Positions 8,687 to 17,894 are shown, numbered from the stretch's first letter. The stretch is 64,000 bases of DNA from Acidiflorens sp963841945 (GCA_963841945.1 CAWJFC010000028.1:124001-188000), one strand, 5' to 3'. Program-made: numbers and translations. The notes: generated by a model not told the origin, from the sequence alone.

Positions 8687-10753
8687 TTACTTGCTTTTTA
8701 AACAAAAGGGGGCCGGACTATTAGGCGGACATCCCGGTTCCGCCCCGATACCCACGAGTGTGGCCGTCTGTGGGCTATTGTTGGCGCCGTCGCTGACGCT
8801 CAGTTGACCTTTCCTGCCCCCACTCTGCGACGGCGTGAAGGTCACATTGATGGTGCAACTCTGATTGCCAGCCAGAGTAGTCCCGCAGTTTGTCGACGAG
8901 ATCGCGAAATCGCCCGTGATCGAGAGAGTAATGCCGGTGAGAGTGGTGCCGAGGTTGTTGCTCAGCGTGAACGTCTTCGGACTGCTCGTCGTACCCACCA
9001 TTTGCTTTCCAAAATCGACGTTGGCCGGCGCTAACGTCGCCGATATCACAGCCTGCGCGTACAGGCTTATGGATTGGGGGCTTCCGGGAGCATTGTCAAC
9101 GAAAATCACGGTGCCATTATCCTGCCCCGGAGATGGAGGACTGTATGAGATGCTTACCTGGCAAGATTGGCCCACGCCAATCGGAGCTGTGCACCCGTTG
9201 GCGGAAACATGGGAGTAGTAGGCGGCCACGGTAATGCTGCTAACAACCATTGCGTCCGGTCCGCCGTTGGTCGCTGTGATCACCTGCGTGGTGGTTGTGC
9301 CGACAGGCTGAACGCCAAAGTTCAACGATGTAGGCGAGACTGTGAGTGAGCCCAATTGTTGGGTTAGTTCGAAGACGACACCGCAGCCGATGCCGTAGAG
9401 GCACCCGCTTCCTGGCCCGGTTCCTCCATACTCGGCTGTGCCATACAGATTGCCGCTCCTGTCGAAGACCAGTCCCGCCACGGGAGTGCTTCCGTCGGGC
9501 CCATCCTCAGGGTCAAGGAAGATTCCGGCCAAACCGCTGAATGTATAGAGGACCGTTTCCTGCCCCGAGGGCGTGACCTCAAACACTGTACCGGTACGCC
9601 CGCTGCCGCTCGCGAAGCCCGCTGCGGTTGTGCCATAGAGATTGCCCTGCCCATCGAAGATCAATCCCGCAGCGGGGTTGTATTGCCCGTCCTCGCCGTT
9701 GAAGCTGTAAAGCAACTTTTCCTTCCCGGCAGCGGTGATCTCAAACACTGTGCCAGCCTCTCCGCTACCGCCGCTCTCGGTCGTGCCGTAGAGATTGCCG
9801 CTTGCGTCAAAGACCACTCCTGCCAGCGGCCACCCCCCGTCTCCACTCCCTCCGGTAAATGCGTGGACCACGGTCTCTGAACCATCCAAACTCACCTTGA
9901 ATACCGTGCCACAGGGGGACCCCGCGCAGTCGGAAACGCCACCATACAGAGTTGTGCCGTAAAGATTGCCGTCCGGACCGAAGACCACACCGCCTTGGGG
10001 ATTGGCGCCATCCGAGCATTCGCCCTCGCTTGGGCAGAACGTATACAACACGCTCTCCTGCCCAGATGGCGTCACCTTAAAAACGGTTCCGCAGCCCACC
10101 GTGAATGGTCCCTTGCAGATCGCTCCAGAAAGTTGTCCGCCGTGCGCGGTTGTGCCGTAGAGATTACCGCTCTCGTCCATCACCAAACCCGCTTGCGGAG
10201 TGAACCCGTCGTTCGGATTGGTCCCGAACGCGTAGAGGACACTTTCCTGGCCGGAAGGCGTTATCATGAACACCGTGCCGCACCCATAACCGCCGCCATC
10301 GATGCCGGGGCCGCAGGCTGACGTGTTCCCGCCGTAGGCAGTCGTGCCGTAAAGATTGCCGTTCGCATCCATGATCAGATTGCCGGCAGGCTGCGCTCCA
10401 TCCGCAGGCGGACCGTTGAAGGCATAGACCACCGTCTCCGATCCGAAAGGACTTATCTCGAACACCGTGCCGCAATTCTCACCGCGCGTCGAGTAGCAGG
10501 AAGTGTTACCCCCCACGCTCGTAGTGCCATAGAGATTGCCCTGCCCATCGAGAATCAAAGCCCCAAGCGGCACGGCACCGTCCGGGCAGTAGGTCGAGGA
10601 ACAGAAACTGTGAGGCACGATCTCTCCCCATTGCGCTTGCGCCAGAGGAACCAAGACGAGAAACAGCGTCATGAATGCAAGAAAAAATTTCCAGCGAATG
10701 TGTTTCGAAACTGCTGATGGCACGGTTTGTGCTGACGCCGTTGTAGCCGGCAT
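8687..10753 (-). CDS. Secreted GloVer-repeat protein with C-terminal choice-of-anchor D (ASH-like) domains
   Basis: I choose ATG 10753, preceded by GGAGG with a 5-nt spacer, over the in-frame TTG at 10768. After a signal peptide (hydrophobic about 22-42) come seven copies of a unit of about 55-65 residues with the core GNLYGTTxxGG, followed by GTVFxxTPxGxExVLYxF and a GLxFD strand. This is the tandem 'GloVer' repeat family common in Acidobacteria. Seven copies suggest a seven-bladed beta-propeller (inference). From about residue 490 two Ig-like choice-of-anchor D/ASH domains follow, each opening with a sequence like SPTSLNFGVQPVGT or APANVDFGKQMVGT. Probably cell-surface or secreted; ligand unknown. 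It is divergent from the CadC-like regulator and shares an upstream region with the second GloVer gene. Confidence 0.88.
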   Translation of the reverse strand: MPATTASAQTVPSAVSKHIRWKFFLAFMTLFLVLVPLAQAQWGEIVPHSFCSSTYCPDGAVPLGALILDGQGNLYGTTSVGGNTSCYSTRGENCGTVFEISPFGSETVVYAFNGPPADGAQPAGNLIMDANGNLYGTTAYGGNTSACGPGIDGGGYGCGTVFMITPSGQESVLYAFGTNPNDGFTPQAGLVMDESGNLYGTTAHGGQLSGAICKGPFTVGCGTVFKVTPSGQESVLYTFCPSEGECSDGANPQGGVVFGPDGNLYGTTLYGGVSDCAGSPCGTVFKVSLDGSETVVHAFTGGSGDGGWPLAGVVFDASGNLYGTTESGGSGEAGTVFEITAAGKEKLLYSFNGEDGQYNPAAGLIFDGQGNLYGTTAAGFASGSGRTGTVFEVTPSGQETVLYTFSGLAGIFLDPEDGPDGSTPVAGLVFDRSGNLYGTAEYGGTGPGSGCLYGIGCGVVFELTQQLGSLTVSPTSLNFGVQPVGTTTTQVITATNGGPDAMVVSSITVAAYYSHVSANGCTAPIGVGQSCQVSISYSPPSPGQDNGTVIFVDNAPGSPQSISLYAQAVISATLAPANVDFGKQMVGTTSSPKTFTLSNNLGTTLTGITLSITGDFAISSTNCGTTLAGNQSCTINVTFTPSQSGGRKGQLSVSDGANNSPQTATLVGIGAEPGCPPNSPAPFCLKSK

Positions 10754-10797
10754 AGGGCCTCCGCTCAAGTGAAAAATGTGGCGAACGTCACGAAACT

Positions 10798-10902
10798 GGG
10801 AGTTTAATTCGATTCAGGGCGGAGAGAGTATCACTTATTTGTCAAATGTCTTGTCAAAGCTCAATGGGAAGTTATTGCGGGAGAATCAGTTGGCCTGTGA
10901 GA
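10798..10902 (-). promoter_or_regulatory. Conserved upstream region of GloVer gene 1
   Basis: Read on the minus strand this segment is collinear with 14207-14309 before the second GloVer gene. Block A (10902-10875) matches 24 of 28 bases of 14207-14234. Block B is at 10848-10823. Block C, TAAACTCCC, is at 10806-10798. The gap between B and C is 16 nt in both copies. It probably holds a shared promoter or regulator-binding site. Confidence 0.6.
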
Positions 10903-11290
10903 TCGGGAACCGTGTAGTGGAGACCATGATCTCGATGCAGTGCAAGGACCTCGTCGTCGGGTTTCCCAGCAGTTCCGCGATTCGCAGAGACCAGCGCAAC
11001 GGTCAGCACTGTGGAACCGAAATTCCGTTCTGTCTTCATCGTTAAGCCCCTCAGTTTTCTCAATTGGGCCATTCGTCGATCCTTAGCCAATGGCGAGACG
11101 CTCGTCCCTAGGTTGGCCAAAACCAAGCCCACTGCACATCACAGGCTAAAAGACTGATAAATCGAATACTTACCGCGCCCTCTGGCGACCTACCAATAAC
11201 TTGCTGGAGATGGGTTGACTTCGCCGATACACTATTTCAACAATGGTTTACGAGAATGGACGTTGAACGTCTTTCCATTGGCCTTGGGAT
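10903..11290. other. Intergenic region upstream of the CadC-like regulator
   Basis: No convincing gene is seen. Short opposing open frames (10776-11045 plus, 10872-11132 minus) match no family I know. The motif TCACAGGCTAA at 11139-11149 repeats the start of the element found before both GloVer genes and lies 142 bp before the regulator's ATG. Confidence 0.4.
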
Positions 11291-14188
11291 ATGTCACCAG
11301 TTGAGCCGGGTAATTCGGAGAGCGAGCGCCTGAAAGAGAGTTCCACAGGCTTCAGTGCCTCCACGTCAGGAATTCGTTCGCATTTGAGTTTCGGGCTGTA
11401 TGAATTCAACTTGCAAACCCACGAGCTTCTTAAGGGAGGCTTGCGGCTCAAGATTCCGCATCAGTCGTTTCAGATTCTGGCCATGCTCCTGGAAAGACCA
11501 GGCGAAGTTGTGTCGCGCGAAGAGCTGAGGCGAAAGTTATGGCCGGGCGACGTTTTCGTCAATTTTGAGGCGAGCCTCAATAGTGCGGTGCAAAGACTTC
11601 GGAGCGCGCTCCAAGATAACTCTCTCGAACCCCGCTACATTGAAACTTTGCCCCGAGTTGGTTATCGCTTTATCGCTAGCGTCGAATCGCTGGCTCCAGT
11701 TTCAGATGAAGCGCCGCAAAACTCCGCGCCGTCGGAGTCCGCCGAGATTCTGTTAGTCGACACGATTCCCGGCGAGTTTCCGCCCGTGCCAAGGGGAAAG
11801 GGGCGCAACTACTGGGCGGCGGCGGTCCTGCTCTTAGTTTTGTTCGTCGCATATGCTGGGTATCGTTACACTCATCGAGCTCAGCCCGTGCCAAAGGCTC
11901 AAGTTCAACCATCGCTGATCACTCCCCCCGGTCTCGTACGTCGGTCGGTAGCCGTGATGGGTTTCACCAACGTGTCCGGAAATGCGCGGGATGTATGGTT
12001 GTCGACCGCATTTACCGAGATGCTCGCGACGGAATTGGCTGCGGGCGACCAGCTCCGTACGGTGGCCGCGGAGGATGTTACCCGTGCGAAACACGAACTA
12101 AGTCTCGCCAATGAAGATAGCTATGCGGTGCATACCCTGAGCAATATCCATAAGGATCTGGGTTGCGATTATGTTGTTGCCGGCTCGTACCTCGCCATCG
12201 GGGAGGCAGGCGGCGAGCGGGTTCGGCTCGATGCTCGCGTGCAGGACGCGGTGACGGGGGATACGATTGCGAGCTTTGCCATCGTCGGCTCGCAGGCGGA
12301 TCTATTCGATCTGGTGTCTCACGCCGGTGAACAGCTCCGGGCAAAACTGGGGGTTGGAGCGTTGACCTCAACCGAGGTGGAAGAGGTGAAGCTCGCACTG
12401 CCGTCTAATGCAGAAGCGGCGCGGCTTTATTCTGACGGACTCGCGAAATTGCGACTCTATGACGATGTGGCGGCAGGCAATCTCCTGGAAAGAGTCATCC
12501 GTTTGCAGCCGGAATATTCGCCGGCATATTCGGCCTTGGCAACGGCATGGTCCGATCTCGGGTACGACGCTAGGGCGGCAGTTGCAGCGCGAAAAGCGAT
12601 GGATTTGGCGCAGAATCTGCCGCGACAAGCGCGACTGCAAACCGAGGCGCGTTATCACGAAATGAATGGAGACTGGACGCAGGCGATTGAAGCCTATTCC
12701 CGCCTGCAGCGATCGTACCCAGACAATCTTGATTACAGTTTGAACCTGGCTGCGGCGCAAGACGCGATTGGCAAGAACGCTGAAGCGGCAGCCACACTCG
12801 CCGCTGTGCGAAAGTCGCCCTCGCCGGAGCGCGATGATCCGCGAATCGATATTGCGGAAGCCAAGATTGCTGGCAACCTCGGAGACTACAAACGAGAACA
12901 AACCTACGCCGATAGTGCGGCGAGAAAAGCGGAAAGCATTAGGGCAGGCTTGTTGCTGGCGCGCGCCAAGCTGATTGAAGGCTTAGCTTTGTTTTTTCTT
13001 GGAGATCTTAGCAGCGCGATGGACGCCGACGCGGAAGCGCAGCGAATGTTCGCCGAATCAGGTGATTTGGGCAGATCAGCTGTCGCGGCCATGAACATTG
13101 GCGGTGTGTTAGCGACCCAAGGCGATATTATTGGAGCGAAGCATAGCATCGAACGAGCGCTAGCCGTGTTCCGGAAACAGGGTGACCAGGCTCATCTGGC
13201 AGCCGCATTGTCAAACCTGGGCTCGATGTATGAGATCGAAGGCGACCTACCCAGGGCGGAGGGCCTTTTCCGCGAAGCGGTTGCTATCTTTACCAGACTG
13301 AGGCGGACCAACCAACATGACAATGTGACTTGCAGCCTGGCCGAATTGCTGCAGCGTCGGGGAAAGCTTCGCGAAGCAAAAGACATGCTGGAACCGGAGC
13401 TGCAACGTCTTCGTAGCGAGGCGAACAATTCTAATCTCGGGAGCGCCCTGCAAACTCTCGGCTCAATTGCCGAAACGCAGGGAGATCTGGCAACGGCGTT
13501 GCGAATGTACCAAGACGCAATTGCACACCTGAAAGAGACCGGCGCCAAGACGGACTATGCGGCGGCTGATCGGTCTCTGGCGAAAGCATACTTAAGAGAC
13601 GGAGACTTCGACAACTCGAAACAGATCGTTTCTGAGGCGCTCTCGCTGGATCGTCAGACTGGCGCAAAGACGGACACAGCCATGGATCAGATTGAACTCG
13701 CGGAAATTTCACTGGCGCAGGCGGGATCAGTGGACAAAAGCGCGCTTCGAGCCGCGATCGACCAATTTCGATTGGAGAGAATAACCGACGGTGAAATCGA
13801 AGCGGAGATCGTGCTAGCACGCGAGAACATTCAGCAGGGAAAAGCTGCCGAAGCCGCAAAGATGCTGGAACAAACCACCCTTCTCTCAGCCAAGAGCTAC
13901 GATCCGACGGTACGCTTCGATGTCGCACTGACCAACGCCCGTGTTCAAGCCGCACAGCATCGTGTTGGCGACGCCAGGCGCACCCTCCGGTTGGCAATGG
14001 AGAGGGCTGCGGCGGTGGGTTGTGTGCGCTGTCAGATGGAAGCGGAACTGGAACTGGGCAAGATTGAGATCCAAGCTGGAAATCGAGAACGGGGACGCGC
14101 TCAATTGCTTGATCTTGCCGAACAAGCGGGGCACAGGGGATTCCGCCTGCTTGCTGAGGATGCTGCCGCTCATAGCGAAGCTCCCTGA
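11291..14188 (+). CDS. CadC-like transmembrane regulator: winged helix, TM segment, TolB-like and TPR domains
   Basis: The product has 965 residues. Residues 32-130 form an OmpR/PhoB-type winged helix (LLERPGEVVSREELRRKLWP, then SLNSAVQRLRSAL and YIETLPRVGYRF). A Pro-rich linker leads to one membrane span at about 174-193. Outside, about 218-330, is a TolB/FlgO-like domain starting SVAVMGFTNVSG, and then about 550 residues of TPR-type helix pairs. This is the ToxR/CadC layout: cytoplasmic DNA-binding head and periplasmic sensor, without phosphorelay. It sits between two GloVer-repeat genes that share an upstream region, so those are its obvious candidate targets (inference). The Shine-Dalgarno is weak. 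Confidence 0.88.
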   Translation: MSPVEPGNSESERLKESSTGFSASTSGIRSHLSFGLYEFNLQTHELLKGGLRLKIPHQSFQILAMLLERPGEVVSREELRRKLWPGDVFVNFEASLNSAVQRLRSALQDNSLEPRYIETLPRVGYRFIASVESLAPVSDEAPQNSAPSESAEILLVDTIPGEFPPVPRGKGRNYWAAAVLLLVLFVAYAGYRYTHRAQPVPKAQVQPSLITPPGLVRRSVAVMGFTNVSGNARDVWLSTAFTEMLATELAAGDQLRTVAAEDVTRAKHELSLANEDSYAVHTLSNIHKDLGCDYVVAGSYLAIGEAGGERVRLDARVQDAVTGDTIASFAIVGSQADLFDLVSHAGEQLRAKLGVGALTSTEVEEVKLALPSNAEAARLYSDGLAKLRLYDDVAAGNLLERVIRLQPEYSPAYSALATAWSDLGYDARAAVAARKAMDLAQNLPRQARLQTEARYHEMNGDWTQAIEAYSRLQRSYPDNLDYSLNLAAAQDAIGKNAEAAATLAAVRKSPSPERDDPRIDIAEAKIAGNLGDYKREQTYADSAARKAESIRAGLLLARAKLIEGLALFFLGDLSSAMDADAEAQRMFAESGDLGRSAVAAMNIGGVLATQGDIIGAKHSIERALAVFRKQGDQAHLAAALSNLGSMYEIEGDLPRAEGLFREAVAIFTRLRRTNQHDNVTCSLAELLQRRGKLREAKDMLEPELQRLRSEANNSNLGSALQTLGSIAETQGDLATALRMYQDAIAHLKETGAKTDYAAADRSLAKAYLRDGDFDNSKQIVSEALSLDRQTGAKTDTAMDQIELAEISLAQAGSVDKSALRAAIDQFRLERITDGEIEAEIVLARENIQQGKAAEAAKMLEQTTLLSAKSYDPTVRFDVALTNARVQAAQHRVGDARRTLRLAMERAAAVGCVRCQMEAELELGKIEIQAGNRERGRAQLLDLAEQAGHRGFRLLAEDAAAHSEAP

Positions 14189-14206
14189 TCTCACGCAAGT
14201 TAGCAG

Positions 14207-14309
14207 TCTCACAGGCTAAGCTATTCTCCCGCAAGGCTTGCCTTCGAGCGTGCCGAAACAATTGAGAAATATGTGATGTCTCGCCAGGTGCGATTCGCAG
14301 TAAACTCCC
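14207..14309 (+). promoter_or_regulatory. Conserved upstream region of GloVer gene 2
   Basis: Same-orientation counterpart of the region upstream of GloVer gene 1. Block A is 14207-14234, block B 14259-14284 and TAAACTCCC 14301-14309. It ends about 86 bp before the ATG at 14396 and begins 18 bp after the regulator's stop. Confidence 0.6.
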
Positions 14310-14395
14310 CCAGTTCGTTCGGTAACGATCCAGTTCCAGCCCAAAGGATCAAATCCATGAAGCGAGATCTCACCTGCATTGCAAAGGAGCATCCG

Positions 14396-15664
14396 ATGAG
14401 AGTTCTTGAAACAATGGTTTATGGCATGCTCGCCCTGGCCGCGCTTTCTATGCTGCTGTTGATTCTCGCCCCTCCCGCGCAGGCCCAAACCGAAACCGTC
14501 CTCTACAACTTTGGCAGCCAGGCGGGCGATGGGAACATTCCCGAGGCGGGCGTGATCTTCGATACCAACGGCAACCTCTACGGCACCACGGGGAGCGCGG
14601 GCGCTCACGGTTCCGGCACGGTATTCGAGTTGACCGCGGGGGGCTCGGAGAAAGTCCTTTACAGCTTTGGCAGTCAGTCGGGCGACGGAAAAGAACCCTA
14701 TGCGGGCGTGATCCTCGACAATGCGGGCAACCTCTACGGCACGACCTCTTACGGCGGAACCTACGCATGCTCGAACGCCTATGTCTGCGGCACGGTATTC
14801 GAGTTGACCGCGGCCGGTGCGGAGAAAGTCCTTCACAGCTTTGGCAATCCGTACGGCTACTATGGGGCGAAGGGCGATGGGACCGATCCCCTGGCTGGAC
14901 TGATCCTCGACAGTGCAGGCAACCTCTACGGAACAACAGCATATGGCGGCGATCTCGAATGCGCGGGTTATGGTTGCGGAACGGTCTTTAAGCTGACCCC
15001 AAAAGGAAAAGAGAAGTCCGTTTACAAGGAGAAGGTCCTCTACAGGTTTGGCCGCAGTAAGGGCGATGGGAATAATCCCTATGCCGGCCTGATCTTCGAT
15101 AATGACGGCAACCTGTACGGCACCACCTTCGACGGCGGCTATTACGGTTACGGCACGGTATTCGAGTTGACGGCGGCGGGCAAGGAAAAAGTCCTTTACA
15201 GCTTTGGCCGCTATAAGGGCGATGGATTACATCCGCAGTCGGCGCTGATCTTCGATCATGCGGGCAACCTCTATAGCACCACGACATACGGCGGCGCTTA
15301 CGGCTACGGTACGGTGTTCGAGTTGACCGCGGATGGAACGGAGAAAATCCTCTACAGCTTTGGCAGCCAAGCAGGCGATGCGGAGTTTCCCTTGGGGAAC
15401 CTGATCTTCGATAGCTACGGCAACCTCTACGGAAGCGCGTATTTCGGCGGCGCTTACTACGCAGGCGCGGCGTTCGAGCTGACTGCGGCGGGCACGGAGA
15501 CAGTCCTCTACAGCTTTGGCAGCGAGACGAACGATGTGATCTATCCGTATGGGGGGGTGATCTTCGATACGAACGGCAACCTCTACGGAACCACGGCCTT
15601 CGGCGGCGACCTCGCATGCGAGGCCCCTTATGGCTGCGGCACAGTCTTTAAGTTGACTCCCTAG
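14396..15664 (+). CDS. Secreted seven-unit GloVer-repeat protein
   Basis: Start ATG 14396 is chosen because AAGGAG lies six bases upstream and it directly begins a good signal peptide (MRVLETMVYGMLALAALSML, Ala-rich cleavage at APPAQA). The open frame extends 41 codons further upstream without support. The mature ~390 residues are seven repeats of GNLYGTT (variants GNLYSTT, GNLYGSA) with GTVFELTAAG and ExVLYSFG strands. The first LYNF strand is at the N-terminus and the closing GTVFKLTP is at the C-terminus, which fits a circularly closed seven-bladed propeller. Unlike GloVer protein 1 it has no Ig-like tail. It is co-directional with the upstream CadC-like gene. Confidence 0.87.
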   Translation: MRVLETMVYGMLALAALSMLLLILAPPAQAQTETVLYNFGSQAGDGNIPEAGVIFDTNGNLYGTTGSAGAHGSGTVFELTAGGSEKVLYSFGSQSGDGKEPYAGVILDNAGNLYGTTSYGGTYACSNAYVCGTVFELTAAGAEKVLHSFGNPYGYYGAKGDGTDPLAGLILDSAGNLYGTTAYGGDLECAGYGCGTVFKLTPKGKEKSVYKEKVLYRFGRSKGDGNNPYAGLIFDNDGNLYGTTFDGGYYGYGTVFELTAAGKEKVLYSFGRYKGDGLHPQSALIFDHAGNLYSTTTYGGAYGYGTVFELTADGTEKILYSFGSQAGDAEFPLGNLIFDSYGNLYGSAYFGGAYYAGAAFELTAAGTETVLYSFGSETNDVIYPYGGVIFDTNGNLYGTTAFGGDLACEAPYGCGTVFKLTP

Positions 15665-15765
15665 CAACGCGATCTCGAATCGTCGACGAAAACGGCGATC
15701 ACACGCATTGAGTGGATTCAGTGGCAGCCCGCGCTCAGACAGTCTGGATGAGCTATCCTGATCTC

Positions 15766-16014
15766 ATGAATCACCTCGAAGTTTTGCGGGACAAGATCGG
15801 GCTTCTTCGTTCGGAGATTGCTCAGATTCGAGAGTTGAACGAGCAGTATCAGCACCAGAATAGAGATGAGCCGGACGCTCAGGTCGCTCACGGCCAGAGG
15901 CAGGAACGCCTGCACGCGATCCAGCAAGAGCTTTCCCAACTCGCCGTCCTCGGCAGGAAGGTGCGTTCAATAGAGGAGATGAAGGAGAAGCACCGCTCCC
16001 GCTTGCATCTTTGA
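15766..16014 (+). CDS. Small coiled-coil protein of unknown function
   Basis: About 82 residues from ATG 15766; in-frame GTG 15712 and ATG 15748 are alternative starts and no Shine-Dalgarno decides. The sequence is charged and helical throughout, with two heptad-like stretches (VLRDKIGLLRSEIAQIREL and LHAIQQELSQLAVLGRKV) separated by a polar turn. It ends EMKEKHRSRLHL. It has no signal peptide or membrane span. Function unknown. Confidence 0.55.
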   Translation: MNHLEVLRDKIGLLRSEIAQIRELNEQYQHQNRDEPDAQVAHGQRQERLHAIQQELSQLAVLGRKVRSIEEMKEKHRSRLHL

Positions 16015-16062
16015 ACGAAGTCCTCGCGGAATGCGATTTAGAGCGATCGACGGAAGCAATGA

Positions 16063-16278
16063 TCGGCGGCTGGCTCCTTATGTACCAGTTGCTGGCTCAA
16101 GGGCGGTGCCAGCGGCCACAAAACCACGAGCATGTTCAAGCGGTACAACATCGGCAACCTAGAAAGTAAGCGTCAGGCACTCCAGCGCACTCAGGAATAC
16201 CGGAAATCGGTAGCGCCTCAGTTATGCCGGACCTGTTTCGCGAAGGCTCTACTTGGTGAAAAATCCCGTGGCTGTTGA
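16063..16278 (+). pseudogene. C-terminal remnant of a tyrosine recombinase (phage-type integrase)
   Basis: The frame containing 16105-16200 reads GASGHKTTSMFKRYNIGNLE and then SKRQALQRTQEYRKS. This is the characteristic integrase C-terminus: the conserved Gly-His, the catalytic Tyr (codon 16144-16146) ten residues after that His in RYNI, and the DLxxA...TQxY-like tail. The frame is closed by TGA at 16060-16062 upstream and 16276-16278 downstream. The Arg-Lys-HxxR core is missing, so it is a fossil. It lies 424 bp beyond the 3' end of tRNA-Ser, where an element integrated at the tRNA would place its integrase. Confidence 0.65.
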
Positions 16279-16701
16279 AGAGGCTCTTTGCCCGAAAAGC
16301 GGCCCAGACGATGAGAGCCTTCGGGGGATGTCACGTGGACGGTTGAACGCGCCCGTTGATTATTTTTGCGAATTTCTCAGACGGGCCACATCGCGTAAGT
16401 AATTTCAATTCGGTCCCCAGGTTCAAGCGACCTTTAACCGTTTCAATCGCAATGCTTCCGGTGGCAGAGTCAAGTCGGCTTCGCGTAATCATCGGTTTAT
16501 GATCGCTTCGCATTCGCCTGGTGGAATCGTTCAAACCGTACTGCTTTTGTGCCCTCCGGAGAGAAAGGCCACAAAACCTGAGATGAACATTGAGAAGGTC
16601 ACTTTCTCTGGTCCGGTTTGAGAGGAAGGGTTGCAGAACTGCGGCCATTTGTCGCTTTTTTCAAAGCGCGGTCGACGCATTTCTCTGCAACCCAGACTAC
16701 C
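16279..16701. other. Gene-free stretch between the integrase remnant and tRNA-Ser
   Basis: Only short, unconvincing frames occur here, including one of 105 codons on the minus strand (16331-16648) with no recognisable domain. Together with the recombinase fragment this may be the eroded left end of an integrated element. No direct copy of the tRNA 3' end was found by eye. Confidence 0.4.
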
Positions 16702-16791
16702 TGGCGGAGGGAGAGGGATTCGAACCCCCGGTACGGTTTCCCGTACATCGGTTTTCAAGACCGACTGTTTCAACCGCTCACACATCCCTCC
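16702..16791 (-). tRNA. tRNA-Ser(UGA)
   Basis: The minus strand folds as a class II tRNA. The acceptor stem is GGAGGGA/TCCCTCC, the anticodon stem TCGGT/ACCGA has loop CTTGAAA (anticodon TGA), a long variable arm has TACGG/CCGTA pairing, and the T loop is GGTTCGAATCC. The discriminator is G and CCA is encoded (16702-16704). The long variable arm and anticodon identify it as serine, reading UCA-type codons. The 90-nt length is normal. Confidence 0.96.
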
Positions 16792-16841
16792 GCGGTTCCT
16801 ATAAGTGTATCAATCGCAGGTCGCAGCGGCGGGGAGAATTG

Positions 16842-17894
16842 CTATCTTGCGCCGTTCGGGTACACCAGTATCTTGCTCGCCTCCCCGGTCTTCAGGCGCG
16901 CCATCGCAGTTGAAAAATCCTTCATGGCAATACGGTCGGTGATGACGGGATGCAGATCAAGTTTGCCGGCTTTCAGCAAGGCGGTCATTTGAAACCACGT
17001 CTGGTACATGCGCCGGCCGTTGATCCCTTGAATGGTCAGGCCTTTAAAAATGATGTCCTCGGAGAAGTTCAGAGGAATTGGCTTGGACGTCAACCCTAGC
17101 AGCGACATGCGCCCGCCCCGGCGGATGATATCGAATGCGAGCCGGATGGCGTCCGGTTGCCCCGCCATTTCGAGCACCACGTCCACGCCCACGCCCTCTG
17201 TCTTTTCCGCGACAATCGCGCGCACATCCTCCTTGGAAGGATCGAGCACATAGTCGGCGTGCATCTTTGAAGCCAGTTTGCGCCGATGCTCGTTCACCTC
17301 AATCGCGAATACGGTCGCCGCGCCGCACGCGCGGGCTACGGCAATCGAGAACAAGCCGATCGGTCCGCAGCCGGTGATGGCCACCGTCTTGGCGGCAATT
17401 TCACCCGCCAGCACGGTATGGACCGCGTTGCCCAGCGGATCGAGGATCGAAGCGTATTCCTGTGGAATTGCCGGGTCGAGTTTCCAGATGTTCGATTCCG
17501 GAATCACCACGTATTCCGCAAAAGCGCCGTCCGCGTCGACGCCGATGATCTTCACATGCTGGCAGATGTGCGCCTCGCCGGTTCGGCACTGCAGGCACTT
17601 GCCGCACGCCACATGCATTTCGGCTGAGACAAAGTCTCCTTCTTTCACGCTCGTGACTTCATCGCCGAAGGCGACCACCTCGCCGCAGAACTCGTGGCCA
17701 GGAATGAGCGGCGGATGAATGCGCCCCTGCGCCCACCGGTCCCATTCGTAAATATGCAGATCGGTCCCACAGATGGACGCCGCTTTGACTTTGACCAGAA
17801 CATCGGTGCGCCCATACGCCGGAATTTTTACTTCACGAATTTCGGCGCCAGGTGCGGCTTCCGCCTTGACCACAGCAAGCATGCTGCCGGGCAT
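16842..17894 (-). CDS. tdh: L-threonine 3-dehydrogenase
   Basis: The product has 350 residues, a zinc-dependent medium-chain dehydrogenase. Catalytic zinc residues are Cys42 (in SICGTDLHIYEW) and His67-Glu68 (in PGHEF); structural zinc cysteines are 97, 100, 103 and 111. The NAD Rossmann motif GCGPIG is near 175. The CGTDLHIYEWD signature and the C-terminal GKLDLHPVIT are typical of Tdh, which oxidises threonine to 2-amino-3-ketobutyrate. The partner lyase gene kbl is not adjacent. The start may be the first ATG or the one at 17882. Other medium-chain polyol dehydrogenases are less likely. Confidence 0.88.
   Translation of the reverse strand: MPGSMLAVVKAEAAPGAEIREVKIPAYGRTDVLVKVKAASICGTDLHIYEWDRWAQGRIHPPLIPGHEFCGEVVAFGDEVTSVKEGDFVSAEMHVACGKCLQCRTGEAHICQHVKIIGVDADGAFAEYVVIPESNIWKLDPAIPQEYASILDPLGNAVHTVLAGEIAAKTVAITGCGPIGLFSIAVARACGAATVFAIEVNEHRRKLASKMHADYVLDPSKEDVRAIVAEKTEGVGVDVVLEMAGQPDAIRLAFDIIRRGGRMSLLGLTSKPIPLNFSEDIIFKGLTIQGINGRRMYQTWFQMTALLKAGKLDLHPVITDRIAMKDFSTAMARLKTGEASKILVYPNGAR

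Noticed and set aside
10776..11132. Opposed small frames (89 and 86 codons) in the GloVer/regulator gap
   Set aside because: They overlap the conserved upstream element, oppose each other and match no family.
14273..14395. Upstream start of the second GloVer gene
   Set aside because: It would put the signal peptide 41 residues inside the protein and overlap the shared upstream region; ATG 14396 has AAGGAG.
16590..16992. Overlapping plus-strand frames of 107 and 124 codons
   Set aside because: They run through tRNA-Ser; the apparent 'GEGFEPPVRFP' peptide is the translated antisense of a tRNA.
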